A DNA stretch of 64,000 bases from JAUIJL01 sp965366625 (GTDB lineage Bacteria > Acidobacteriota > Thermoanaerobaculia > Multivoradales > J023): contig CBDUGP010000045.1 in the NCBI GenBank assembly GCA_965366625.1, forward strand, positions 1-64,000, given 5' to 3'. The notes below the pieces were generated by a model. That model had not been told where the DNA came from. It searched no databases and saw only the letters and a program-made list of their open reading frames with translations. Made by a program: the position numbers and the translations under genes. This document shows, piece by piece, positions 51,852-61,437 of this stretch. Each line of letters begins with the position of its first letter. Within the stretch, counting starts at the first letter, position 1.

Positions 51852-54800
51852 ATGGATCTCAGCACCAACGACACTGAATCTTTTGTCCGGGGCCTACGAC
51901 CGGATCAGAGGGGTCGCTTGTGGGAACTCATAAAGCACGAGATCACCCAGGATGCAGGAGATCGGATCCCACGGATGCCTGGCTTGGGAACGGATGTCCC
52001 GTTGTCGTTCGCCCAAGAACGCATGTGGTTTGTCGAGCGTTTGGGCGCTGCGGACGGCTTGTACAATATCGCTTCGGATTTCTCTTGGCAGGGATCCCTA
52101 GACCTGCCGACACTTCGACGAGCCTTCGAAGAGGTGACCCGTCGACACGGAATATTGCGCTCCTCCTTCGAGCTGCGCGACGGCCGCCCGGTACAACTCA
52201 TCCATGACGACATAGAGCTTGATTTTCAGCTCTGGGATCTCCGCGATCTACCGAGAGCGGAACGCCTACAAGAAGCAGCGAATTCAGCCCGACGGGCCGC
52301 ATCCGAACCTTTTGATCTGGGCCGGCCGGGACAGTTGCGCGTCAGGATCCTTCGCCTCGCCCCCGACGAGCATCGCTGCCTCATTGTTCTCCACCACATC
52401 GTCTCCGACGGATGGTCACAGGAGGTTTTGCTGCGCGAGCTGCGCGCACTCTATAGAGCCTATAACCAAGGCCTGGCCTCTCCCCTTCCCGAACTCGAGA
52501 TCCAATACGCGGACTACGCCTTGTGGCAGCGCCGCATCTTGGACGGCTCTGACTCCGGGACCGCCCCATCGATGGGCTATTGGAAACGTGAACTCGAGGG
52601 GATCAGTGATCTCAACACCATCCCCGCCGACCATGTCCGACCCGAGGCTCAAACTTTCCGTGGAGCCCATATGAGCTTCCTCATCCCCGAAAAGGAGGTC
52701 GCCCCGCTCCGAGATCTCTGTCGGCGGACGGGAGCTACCTTATTTATGGCTCTCTTGACCTGTTTCGCAGCCTTGCTGCGAATCTATTCGGGCAAGAATC
52801 GCCCCATCATCGGCACGCCGGTGGCGAACCGGGAACGCTCCGAGCTCGAGGGACTGATCGGTTTTTTCGTCAACACCCTGATTCTGCGATTGGATTTAGA
52901 CGGCAAGCAGACGGTCGAGGAAGCCGTGCTGCGAACCAAGGATTTGACCTTGGAGGCGTTTGCCCATCAAGAGATTCCGTTCGAGCGTTTGGTAGAGGAA
53001 CTCAGCCCGAGTCGCAGCCTGGGCTTCAACCCGGTCTTACAGATTATCTTTACCCTACAAAACGCCGATTCCGAAATGCAGTGGGACGATAAAGATTTAT
53101 CGGCCGACCAGGTGGTTCTGGTAGAAGACACCTCGTCTAAATTCGATCTTAGCCTCGCCTTGATAGAAACCAGCCGAGGCAGCCTCAGAGCTCAATTCGA
53201 ATACAGCACCGATCTATTCGAACACCCGACGGTGGAAAGAGCGAGCCGACATCTGCGAGCCGTCATCCGGGCTTTCGGTCGCAATCCCGGTCTAAGGCTT
53301 GAACACCTAGAGGTCACGACACCGGACGAAGTTGCGATGCGGAACTCTTGGCGCCACCGGTCCAAGGGACCCGAGCCATGCCATCTGGTGGGCGTCTGGG
53401 GGCGATCTGCTCGCCGGTTTCGTCGGTCTCAGGCTTTGATCGAGGGCGACGGAGCGGGCCTCACCTATGCGCAGCTGGATCAACTCTCAAACGAGTTCTG
53501 TGAGACATTGCTCGCTTTTACCGCCGATCTTGCCGCCACATCGGAACCGCCATACCGAATCGGTGTGGCTCTAGTTTCTGAACGCCAACGAGTTGAGTGG
53601 CTGTTGGCGATCGTCAAAGCGGGTTACATTTATGTTCCGCTCGATCCGAGCTACGCAGAATCTCTCTTGCGCCGAGCCGCGGCAGCGGCGGCGATCGACT
53701 TTTTGATCAGCCGCGAGCCGATGCCCTGGATGCCGGGGCCTAGAACACTCTCGCCCGACAGTCTCTCCCTTCTGAGCCCGCCGGCATCGAGCCCGAGCCA
53801 AGACCAAGCCACTTCCGCCGAAACTCGCCCAACGCGCGCGGCGGCGATTCCACGACCGGCCGAGCCGAATTCCGACGACATCGCCATGTCCGTGCCATTT
53901 TGGAACGAGCAAGGCGAGGTGCGGTGGATCGATCTCCGACACGGTGCGCTCGCATCGCTGGTTGAAGCACAAGCGAGCCTGCTGCCCGTCCGGCCGGGTC
54001 TGCGTTTGGTTCCAACCATGCCGATCATGGGTGAGCTTTGGATCTGGGAGCAGCTACTGGCCCTAGCCCATGGCGGCTCCGTGGATCGCAGTGCCAACGA
54101 TTTGTCCACTGCCAACGGCTTGGCCGAGGCCTTGTCCCGACCCAAAGTCAATATCACCTGCCTGGCAAATGAAGCCCTCAGCCAGTTAGCCCCTTCGACG
54201 CTCGAGGGCCTGGACTGGATCGTGGTCTTCGATCAGCTGGGCAACGGCTCCCGTCCCTGGGAAAATTTGCCGGTATCTGTTTGGCAAGCTCATTGCGATC
54301 TTTTTGCGGACTACCACACGTTGATCGGGCCTGACGGCTCACCGCGGATCTTGCAAAGCACCGAGCCCCATCGTCTGGAAATTTTCGGTCTCGATGGGCT
54401 GCCTCTTCCAATAGGAGCCGGGGGCGTCCTCCAAATCGCCGTCGGTCCCTTGGACAAGGCTCACTTCATGGACACGGGAGTCAACGCGCGGCGGAGGCAC
54501 GATGGGCGGATTCAAGGTTTGGACAGCACTCCGCGGAAGCTCCTGCGGGCCGGCCTCAGGTTCGATCCGGCAGGAATCGAAAAGCTAGCTTGCCGGCATG
54601 AGGCGGTTGGGGACGCAGTGCTCGCTTCGACCACAGCAACGACCACGCTTTATATCGTTCCCCACGATCCCGCATCGTCGAAAAAAATCCCGAAGGGAGG
54701 CATTCGCAAGCTTCTGCGCGACGCCTTCCCAAACGAGCTGCATCCCGAGACCTACGCCTCGATCGAAAAGATTCCGCGCCTCGCTAACGGCAACAAAGAC

Positions 54801-57800
54801 CGCCTCTCCTGGGCCCGACCATCCGCGAACGCCGGGGCCGACGGCGAATTTATCTCCGCCACGGAGCGGGATCTAGCGCAGATCTGGTCTCACGCGTTGG
54901 GGGTTTCCCGCGTGCGCAGCGACAGCGACTTTTTCGAGCTCGGAGGCCACTCTCTGCTCGGTGCCCAGATTCTTTCCCGCGTGCACGAAACTTTCGGTGT
55001 AGAACTCTCCCTTCGTCGCATTTTCGACGCCCGTACCCTGGCCCAAATGGCGCAAAGCATCGACCAGTCGAAGAAAATCGACCCGGCGGACAAATCCGCC
55101 GGCAAACCGCAGCCTAAACCCTCGGCAGCACGTCGCCCCGGCGGGCGCTCGCCCCTCGGTAAGACCTCCTTGCAGATCCACCCGGTCTCCTTTGCCCAGC
55201 AGCGGATGTGGCTGTTGGACCAAAGCTTGTCCTCCCCTGCCTTGTACAACGTGCCCGGCACGCTGAGCTGGCCCGGAGCTGTCGACGAAACGGCGCTGCA
55301 TCGAACGCTCGAAGCAATAACCCGGCGTCACGACACATTGAGGACCGGATTCGAAGTTCACAACGGCGAAACAGCTCAGGTGGTCTATGAACGGGTAGAT
55401 ATCGACTTTAAGTTCGAGGACCTCAGCCGGTTGTCAAAATCGAGGCGGGACCGAGAGGCCGAGCGACTGGTGGCCCAAATCGGCCGAACTGCCTTTGATC
55501 TGTCCAGAGCGCCCCTCTTCCGCACTCTGTTGATCCGCTTGTCGCCCACTCGCCACAGCTTGACCCTGGTGCTGCACCACATCATTTCCGACGCCTGGTC
55601 CCAGGGTGTTTTGATGCATGAGCTGAAAGTCCTTTACAAGGCTTTTAGTCACGGACATGCATCCCCCTTGCCCGCGCTGCCTTGCCAATACTGCGACTTC
55701 GCCCGCGAGCAACAAGCTCAACTACAGGGCGATCGATTGAATAAACTCGTCCATTTCTGGAAGCGAGAACTCGATGGTGTGACCAACCTAAACGCCATGC
55801 CGGTCGACCGGCCCCGCCCCCGGATCCAACGTTTCCGGGGCGCCCGCGCGACCTTTCATATTCCAGCCGTGGATGCCGAGCCCTTGCGCCAGATTTCTCG
55901 ACAAGAACGGACCACTCTTTTTACGACACTGCTCACTTGTTTCGCGATCATCGTGCGGATCCACAGCGGCTCGAAACGACCCGTCTTCGGCTCGCCCGTG
56001 GCTGGGCGCGATCGTCCTGACTTAGAAAAGTTGATCGGATTTTTCGTCAACACATTGGTTATCCGGCTTGACCTGCGCAACGATCCGTCCCTTCGCCAAG
56101 CTCTGCGCTCAACCCGCCAGATCACCCTGGATGCCTTCGCTCACCAAGAATTGCCTTTCGAGCGCCTAGTGGAAGCATTGGCAGTCAGCGGCAGCCGGAC
56201 CCATAATCCTCTCTTCCAAAACCTCTTCACCGTACAGAGTGCCCCTGAGGCGGGAGAGCCGGATCCGAGGTCTCCCGACGGGGTTGAATTCGAAGAGGAG
56301 GTTTTTTCGAAATTTGATCTCACCCTCTCCTTCTTCGATTCCCGGGAAGGTCGCCTGCACGGTCGACTCGAATTCGACACGGACCTCTTCGACCGATCGA
56401 CGATCGAGCGCCTGATCTCTCATTTTCATGCAGTGGTCCGCGCGTTCGCCGACAATCCGGAGCAACCCCTTTCCGCCCTTCGGGTCGAGTCCGAAGACGA
56501 GCTGGAAATGCGCCGTCGGCGGTTGACCCCATGGGATTCGCGGCCGCTGTCTTGGCTGGAGGTCTGGCGACGGTGCCTCGAAAACAGAAGACATGAAACA
56601 GCGGTAGAAGCACCGAATCGAAACTTCACTTACCAGGAAATCGATCAGCTCGCCGACTACCTGGGCTCAGAACTCAGGGCACGGCAAGCACAGGCGGGCA
56701 GCCGAATCGCGGTCCTCGTCGCATCGACGGCCGAGCGTCTAGCAGCGTTCGTGGCCGTGTCGAAGATCCACGGCATCTATGTGCCCCTGGAGAACGATAA
56801 TTCTCCGGAGCTGACCGCTTCTTGGGCCTCGAGCGCCGAGGTTGAGCTGGTCGTTTCCGATGCCGTTCTTCCTTGGTTCGACGAGAGCAAAACTCTTCTG
56901 ATCCCGGAGCCGGCGGTCGTGGACGGTGGACCGACCCTCGAGTCCGCGCTCCTGCAGCGGAAGTCGGAGACCACGGAGTGTTTGTTCCTGCAACCTACTT
57001 GGAACGGTGAAGGCACGCTGTCTTGGTTTCCTGTACCAGCCGCTCACTTGGCGATCGTGGGCGAGGTCGGCGGAAAAAACCTCGGATTGCGCGCCGGACA
57101 ACGAATCTTGGCCGCGGCACCGAGCATGGGGGAATCCTGGTGGGTGGAAATCGGCTTGTGCCTCTCGGTCGGCGCTACTCTCTGTGCTAACGCGCGCCGA
57201 CCCCCGCGTAGCGCCCAGGAAGTCGCCCAACATATCACCGACCACAACATCGAAGTCTTATGTCTCGAAGCCGGCCTGTGCAATGAGCTTTCAGAAAAAG
57301 TGCTCACCTGTGTCGAAACCGTCGTGCTGACGGATGCCGATCCCGGCTCGCCGCGGTACCACGCCAATCAATGGGAGATCTACGGTGCTCTCGGCACTGG
57401 ACCCTGGGCCGCATTTGGCCGCCGAGACATTCCCGGCAGAATCCACGTCGAGGGGCCACGGCCACAGGATCTCAAGGTCGTCGACGAAGACGGCGTTGAG
57501 CAACCCCTGGGCGCGGTCGGAGAGTTGGTCACCCGGTCCTCACAGAAGTTGGGGCTACTTGGACGGCGCCACTCGGACGGTAGCATTCAGGTCGTGCGCG
57601 ACGACCGCATCGGACGGCGCATGGCCGGGCTGACCGTGGATCCCGAAGGCATCGAACGGCGGATGGCCTCGCTACCCGCCGTCCACGACGCGATTTTGGT
57701 TCTGGTGAACAGCCGGGGCGATTTATATGTTGAGCCCTCGACGGATCCTCCCACCAAAACTCGAAGGTTGACCAAGGGTGGCCTTCGCAAGCTTGCCCGT

Positions 57801-60800
57801 TCGCTGTTTCCCACCCGGCTCGTGCCCGACACCTTCCACATTCTGGAGCGCTTGCCGCGCACTGCCGACGGCGCCAAAGATCGACTCAGCCTCGGCCCGT
57901 GCGACGCGTCGATCAGCACCGGAGGTGCGGTTTACGAGGTGATTCGGCGAATCTGGTGTGATGTCCTGGAAAAGGACGACATAGATGCCGATACGCATTT
58001 CTTCGGCGCCGGCGGCAACTCCCTGCTCGCCACCCGCGTCGTCGCTCAGATCCGGCAGAATTTGATGCTCCAAATTCCGGTCGGATTGATCTTCGAACAT
58101 CCATTCCTCGGCGCCATGGCCGCTGCCGTCGAAGCGAGTTCCGAAAACATTCCCTGTGCGACCCAGCTCCGCCGCGGTGATCACCGACCCGGGTCGGCCC
58201 CGACCTCTTTTTCTCAGGAGCGCTTGTGGTTCTTGAGCCGCCTGCATCCGGAGAGCGTGATCTACAACGTCTCAGCCGGCTTTCGTTGGCAACGCACTCT
58301 GGATCTCGAGGCTTTGCGCTCTGCTGTAGCGCATCTCAGCGCCCGCCACGAAACCTTGCGTACAACATTCGGGATTCGCCAAGGGCTTCCCGCCCAAATC
58401 ATTGCCGACAAGGTCGAAATCCCCGTCGAACTCCACGACCTTTCGCATCTCACCGGTGAAGAGCAGCAGCAAGAAGCCCAGCAACTCGCCCGTGAGGAAG
58501 GGCTCCTCCCGTTTGATTTGGAGACAGGGCCCCTGTTTCGAATCACCTTGATCCGTTTGGCAAAGCGCGAATACCTCTTCATCTACAGCATTCACCACAT
58601 CATTTCGGACGCCTGGTCCCAAGGGATCTTGCTGAAAGAACTCGAGCAACTCTATGACCGGGCGGCCCAAGGCCTGCCCTTCGACTTGCCGGAACTCGAG
58701 ATTCAATTTCGCGATTTCGCCTCCTGGCAGCGCATGCTCTTGACCGGGGAAACCCTCGATCAGTTAAACGGATTTTGGCAGCAGGAGCTGCAAGGCATCC
58801 CTCCTCTGTGCACCGTGCCGACCGACTACCCTCGGCCCGAGGTCCAGACATTTGCCGGAGCGCAGATCAACTTTCTGATCCCGAAATCTGAAACCGATGC
58901 CCTGAGAAAGCTCAGCCGTGAAGAGGGCGCTTCATTGTTCATGGTACTTCTGAGCGCCTACGGTCGGTTGATCCGCGTTTACACCGGCATTGATCGACCG
59001 GTCATCGGCACTCCCATTGCCAATCGAACCCGCGCCGAATTCGAGGGATTGATCGGTTTCTTCGTCAACACCCTTGCCTTGCGTTTGGATTTGGAAGGTC
59101 ACCAAACCCTCCGCCAGGCCTTGCGCTCGACTCGCGACGTCACCCTCAGGGCCTACGAACATCAAGAGCTTCCCTTCGACCGAATCGTTGAGCACCTGCA
59201 GCCCGACCGCAGCCTGGGAGCCAACCCGCTCTTCCAGCTTATGTTCGTTCTGCAAAACGCCCCCGAAGGCACCCATTGGAGTGAAGACACCCTGGCCGGC
59301 GAGCAACTCGTGGTCACAGCCGAGAGCTATTCCAAATTCGATATCACTCTCTCCCTGACGGAAACCGTGGAGGGCAGCCTTCTCGGGCAGTTGGAATATT
59401 GCACTGATCTCTACACCACCGAAACCATGCAACGGTTGATTCGCCACTATCGGACCCTGCTGCGTTTGGATCCGGACGCTCTGCCTCCTCAAACATCGGT
59501 ACTCACCGACGACGAGGTGGAGCACTTGAGAACCGCCTGGGAACCTAGGGTCGACGCGACACCCACCCTCGTTGAGCACCGAGTCAAAGGAGCGACCGGG
59601 CGAGAGCCCGATGCGCTCGCCTTAGCGGGTCACGGGGGCTCCCGGACCTACGGTGAGCTGACGGCGGCAGTCGACAGACTCGCGGACGCCCTACGCCGGC
59701 GCGGCATCGGCCGGGGTGATCGTGTCGGCATTCACTTGAAGCGCGGACCCGAACTCATTGAATCGGTGCTGGCGATTCTCGAAGTGGGCGCCGTCTACGT
59801 GCCTTTGGCCATCTCCTACCCCGAAGCCCGCCTGCGTTGGATGGCACAGAACGCGGAGATGGGTCTGCTGATCGCCTCGGGTCGGGTGAGTTGGCATGAA
59901 GCCGAGCGTACCTTGCAGCTCGAAGATCTACCGGCAAGCGGCGATGAGAGCCGAAGCACCACCGATCCGAGGGCGAACGGGCTGCCCGAATCGAAAGACG
60001 GCGCCTTCATCCTTTATACGTCAGGCTCCACAGGCCGCCCCAAGGGGGTCTTGATGCCCCACGGCCCCCTGGCGGGCCTGATCGACTTCCAGCTCGTACA
60101 AACACCCGGTCGGCGACGAATCTTGCAATTCGCCCCCATCTCTTTCGACGTTTCAGCCCAAGAGATTTTTACCGCTTTAGGCAGTGGTGGCACCTTGATC
60201 TCGATCGACGAAGACCAACGCCGCGATCCCGCGGCCCTTTGGGACGTTATCGACGAGCACCGTATCGACACACTGTTCTTGCCCTACGTCATGCTCGCAG
60301 AATTGGCGGAGGCCGCGGTCAGGAGAGAATCTCTGCCTCGCTGTCTGACGGACATCGTGACCGCCGGGGAGCAACTTCATGTGACGACTCGCCTCCGACG
60401 CCTATTCGAGCGCATTCCCGGTTGCCGTCTGATCAACCAATACGGTCCGACCGAGACCCACGTGGTGACCCATCTGGTGCTTGACGGGCTCCCACATCTT
60501 TGGCCCGCGACTCCACCCATCGGCCGTCCAATCCCCGGAGCACGAGTGACCCTTCGGGATCGTGACGGGCACCTAATACCCGATGGGGTCACCGGTGAGA
60601 TCTACATAGGCGGGCCTTGTTTGGCCGACGGGTATTGGGCCGATCGTCAAAGAACCGCTGAACGATTCATTCACTCGGAGGGCGATCCCACGGGGGTCCA
60701 GCGCTGGTACCGCACAGGTGATCTAGGGCGCATGCGTGCCGATGGCGTGCTCGATTTTCTCGGCCGCGCCGACGACTTGGTCAAGATCCGAGGCCACGCC

Positions 60801-61409
60801 GTGACCCTCGGGGAGATTGAAGCCACCCTATCGTCGGTATCCGAGGTTTCAGAGGCCGCCGTGATTGCACCCCATGAAGCGGGGCGCCCTCGAACGCTCG
60901 CCGCCTTTGTGGTTTTTGCCCAGAGTTCGGATTCGGAGGAAGATCCGATGGAAGAAGCCGCGAAGCTCGACTCGCTGCGCCGCCATCTTCGCAGCACTCT
61001 GCCCGACTTCATGATTCCCGACTTTCTGACCTGCCTCGAGCGGCTGCCTAAGACACCTTCCGGCAAGATCGATCGTTCGGCCCTACCCCGGCCAAAGGTC
61101 CATGCTCAGACCGCCGCGCAGGATTCCCCACCCGAATACGAGCTCGAGCACCAGCTCGCCACGATTTGGCAAGGCCTCTTAGACGTCGACGAGGTGTCGG
61201 CGGACGGAAGCTTCTTCGAGCTGGGTGGTCACTCTCTGCTCGCGACCCGTGCGGTTTCCAAGATTAATGACGCCTTCGATCTGAGCATCCCCGTGCGCTC
61301 GATCTTCGCCGCTTCCACGGTTCGAGATATGGCCACGGTTGTTTGCGCACGCTACTTGGATCGGCTGAGCGGCGAGCAGCGTGCTCGAGCTTTGGATCAA
61401 ATCCGTTAA
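51852..61409 (+). CDS. Trimodular NRPS with two pseudo-adenylation domains
   Basis: The 3185-aa protein reads C-A*-PCP-C-A*-PCP-C-A-PCP. C1 lies at about 50-500 (HHIVSDG, His181), C2 at 1113-1557 (HHIISDA, 1242) and C3 at 2117-2557 (HHIISDA, 2248). All three keep HHxxxD, and C2 and C3 have Ala for the final Gly. Carrier serines are Ser1034 (GGHSLL), Ser2057 (GGNSLL) and Ser3128 (GGHSLL). Only A3 (about 2570-3080) is intact: YTSGSTGRPKG, FDVSAQEIF, NQYGPTE, YRTGDLGRM, GRADDLVKIRG and SGKIDR. A1* (about 510-990) and A2* (1570-2017) are full length but lack the ATP loop, the A4 Asp and the A10 Lys position. My reading of the A3 pocket, DVQFVAQVV, is closest in memory to proline codes. No thioesterase or reductase ends the protein. 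The ATG at 51852 lacks a clear ribosome site, and a TTG lies 14 codons upstream. Confidence 0.9.
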   Translation: MDLSTNDTESFVRGLRPDQRGRLWELIKHEITQDAGDRIPRMPGLGTDVPLSFAQERMWFVERLGAADGLYNIASDFSWQGSLDLPTLRRAFEEVTRRHGILRSSFELRDGRPVQLIHDDIELDFQLWDLRDLPRAERLQEAANSARRAASEPFDLGRPGQLRVRILRLAPDEHRCLIVLHHIVSDGWSQEVLLRELRALYRAYNQGLASPLPELEIQYADYALWQRRILDGSDSGTAPSMGYWKRELEGISDLNTIPADHVRPEAQTFRGAHMSFLIPEKEVAPLRDLCRRTGATLFMALLTCFAALLRIYSGKNRPIIGTPVANRERSELEGLIGFFVNTLILRLDLDGKQTVEEAVLRTKDLTLEAFAHQEIPFERLVEELSPSRSLGFNPVLQIIFTLQNADSEMQWDDKDLSADQVVLVEDTSSKFDLSLALIETSRGSLRAQFEYSTDLFEHPTVERASRHLRAVIRAFGRNPGLRLEHLEVTTPDEVAMRNSWRHRSKGPEPCHLVGVWGRSARRFRRSQALIEGDGAGLTYAQLDQLSNEFCETLLAFTADLAATSEPPYRIGVALVSERQRVEWLLAIVKAGYIYVPLDPSYAESLLRRAAAAAAIDFLISREPMPWMPGPRTLSPDSLSLLSPPASSPSQDQATSAETRPTRAAAIPRPAEPNSDDIAMSVPFWNEQGEVRWIDLRHGALASLVEAQASLLPVRPGLRLVPTMPIMGELWIWEQLLALAHGGSVDRSANDLSTANGLAEALSRPKVNITCLANEALSQLAPSTLEGLDWIVVFDQLGNGSRPWENLPVSVWQAHCDLFADYHTLIGPDGSPRILQSTEPHRLEIFGLDGLPLPIGAGGVLQIAVGPLDKAHFMDTGVNARRRHDGRIQGLDSTPRKLLRAGLRFDPAGIEKLACRHEAVGDAVLASTTATTTLYIVPHDPASSKKIPKGGIRKLLRDAFPNELHPETYASIEKIPRLANGNKDRLSWARPSANAGADGEFISATERDLAQIWSHALGVSRVRSDSDFFELGGHSLLGAQILSRVHETFGVELSLRRIFDARTLAQMAQSIDQSKKIDPADKSAGKPQPKPSAARRPGGRSPLGKTSLQIHPVSFAQQRMWLLDQSLSSPALYNVPGTLSWPGAVDETALHRTLEAITRRHDTLRTGFEVHNGETAQVVYERVDIDFKFEDLSRLSKSRRDREAERLVAQIGRTAFDLSRAPLFRTLLIRLSPTRHSLTLVLHHIISDAWSQGVLMHELKVLYKAFSHGHASPLPALPCQYCDFAREQQAQLQGDRLNKLVHFWKRELDGVTNLNAMPVDRPRPRIQRFRGARATFHIPAVDAEPLRQISRQERTTLFTTLLTCFAIIVRIHSGSKRPVFGSPVAGRDRPDLEKLIGFFVNTLVIRLDLRNDPSLRQALRSTRQITLDAFAHQELPFERLVEALAVSGSRTHNPLFQNLFTVQSAPEAGEPDPRSPDGVEFEEEVFSKFDLTLSFFDSREGRLHGRLEFDTDLFDRSTIERLISHFHAVVRAFADNPEQPLSALRVESEDELEMRRRRLTPWDSRPLSWLEVWRRCLENRRHETAVEAPNRNFTYQEIDQLADYLGSELRARQAQAGSRIAVLVASTAERLAAFVAVSKIHGIYVPLENDNSPELTASWASSAEVELVVSDAVLPWFDESKTLLIPEPAVVDGGPTLESALLQRKSETTECLFLQPTWNGEGTLSWFPVPAAHLAIVGEVGGKNLGLRAGQRILAAAPSMGESWWVEIGLCLSVGATLCANARRPPRSAQEVAQHITDHNIEVLCLEAGLCNELSEKVLTCVETVVLTDADPGSPRYHANQWEIYGALGTGPWAAFGRRDIPGRIHVEGPRPQDLKVVDEDGVEQPLGAVGELVTRSSQKLGLLGRRHSDGSIQVVRDDRIGRRMAGLTVDPEGIERRMASLPAVHDAILVLVNSRGDLYVEPSTDPPTKTRRLTKGGLRKLARSLFPTRLVPDTFHILERLPRTADGAKDRLSLGPCDASISTGGAVYEVIRRIWCDVLEKDDIDADTHFFGAGGNSLLATRVVAQIRQNLMLQIPVGLIFEHPFLGAMAAAVEASSENIPCATQLRRGDHRPGSAPTSFSQERLWFLSRLHPESVIYNVSAGFRWQRTLDLEALRSAVAHLSARHETLRTTFGIRQGLPAQIIADKVEIPVELHDLSHLTGEEQQQEAQQLAREEGLLPFDLETGPLFRITLIRLAKREYLFIYSIHHIISDAWSQGILLKELEQLYDRAAQGLPFDLPELEIQFRDFASWQRMLLTGETLDQLNGFWQQELQGIPPLCTVPTDYPRPEVQTFAGAQINFLIPKSETDALRKLSREEGASLFMVLLSAYGRLIRVYTGIDRPVIGTPIANRTRAEFEGLIGFFVNTLALRLDLEGHQTLRQALRSTRDVTLRAYEHQELPFDRIVEHLQPDRSLGANPLFQLMFVLQNAPEGTHWSEDTLAGEQLVVTAESYSKFDITLSLTETVEGSLLGQLEYCTDLYTTETMQRLIRHYRTLLRLDPDALPPQTSVLTDDEVEHLRTAWEPRVDATPTLVEHRVKGATGREPDALALAGHGGSRTYGELTAAVDRLADALRRRGIGRGDRVGIHLKRGPELIESVLAILEVGAVYVPLAISYPEARLRWMAQNAEMGLLIASGRVSWHEAERTLQLEDLPASGDESRSTTDPRANGLPESKDGAFILYTSGSTGRPKGVLMPHGPLAGLIDFQLVQTPGRRRILQFAPISFDVSAQEIFTALGSGGTLISIDEDQRRDPAALWDVIDEHRIDTLFLPYVMLAELAEAAVRRESLPRCLTDIVTAGEQLHVTTRLRRLFERIPGCRLINQYGPTETHVVTHLVLDGLPHLWPATPPIGRPIPGARVTLRDRDGHLIPDGVTGEIYIGGPCLADGYWADRQRTAERFIHSEGDPTGVQRWYRTGDLGRMRADGVLDFLGRADDLVKIRGHAVTLGEIEATLSSVSEVSEAAVIAPHEAGRPRTLAAFVVFAQSSDSEEDPMEEAAKLDSLRRHLRSTLPDFMIPDFLTCLERLPKTPSGKIDRSALPRPKVHAQTAAQDSPPEYELEHQLATIWQGLLDVDEVSADGSFFELGGHSLLATRAVSKINDAFDLSIPVRSIFAASTVRDMATVVCARYLDRLSGEQRARALDQIR

Positions 61410-61437
61410 TCGATTGCATCACTCAGGAGGATACCCA

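Noticed and set aside
61090..61409. Thioesterase or reductase domain at the NRPS end
   Set aside because: Only a carrier domain and about 60 residues remain after A3. No GxSxG or Rossmann motif is present.
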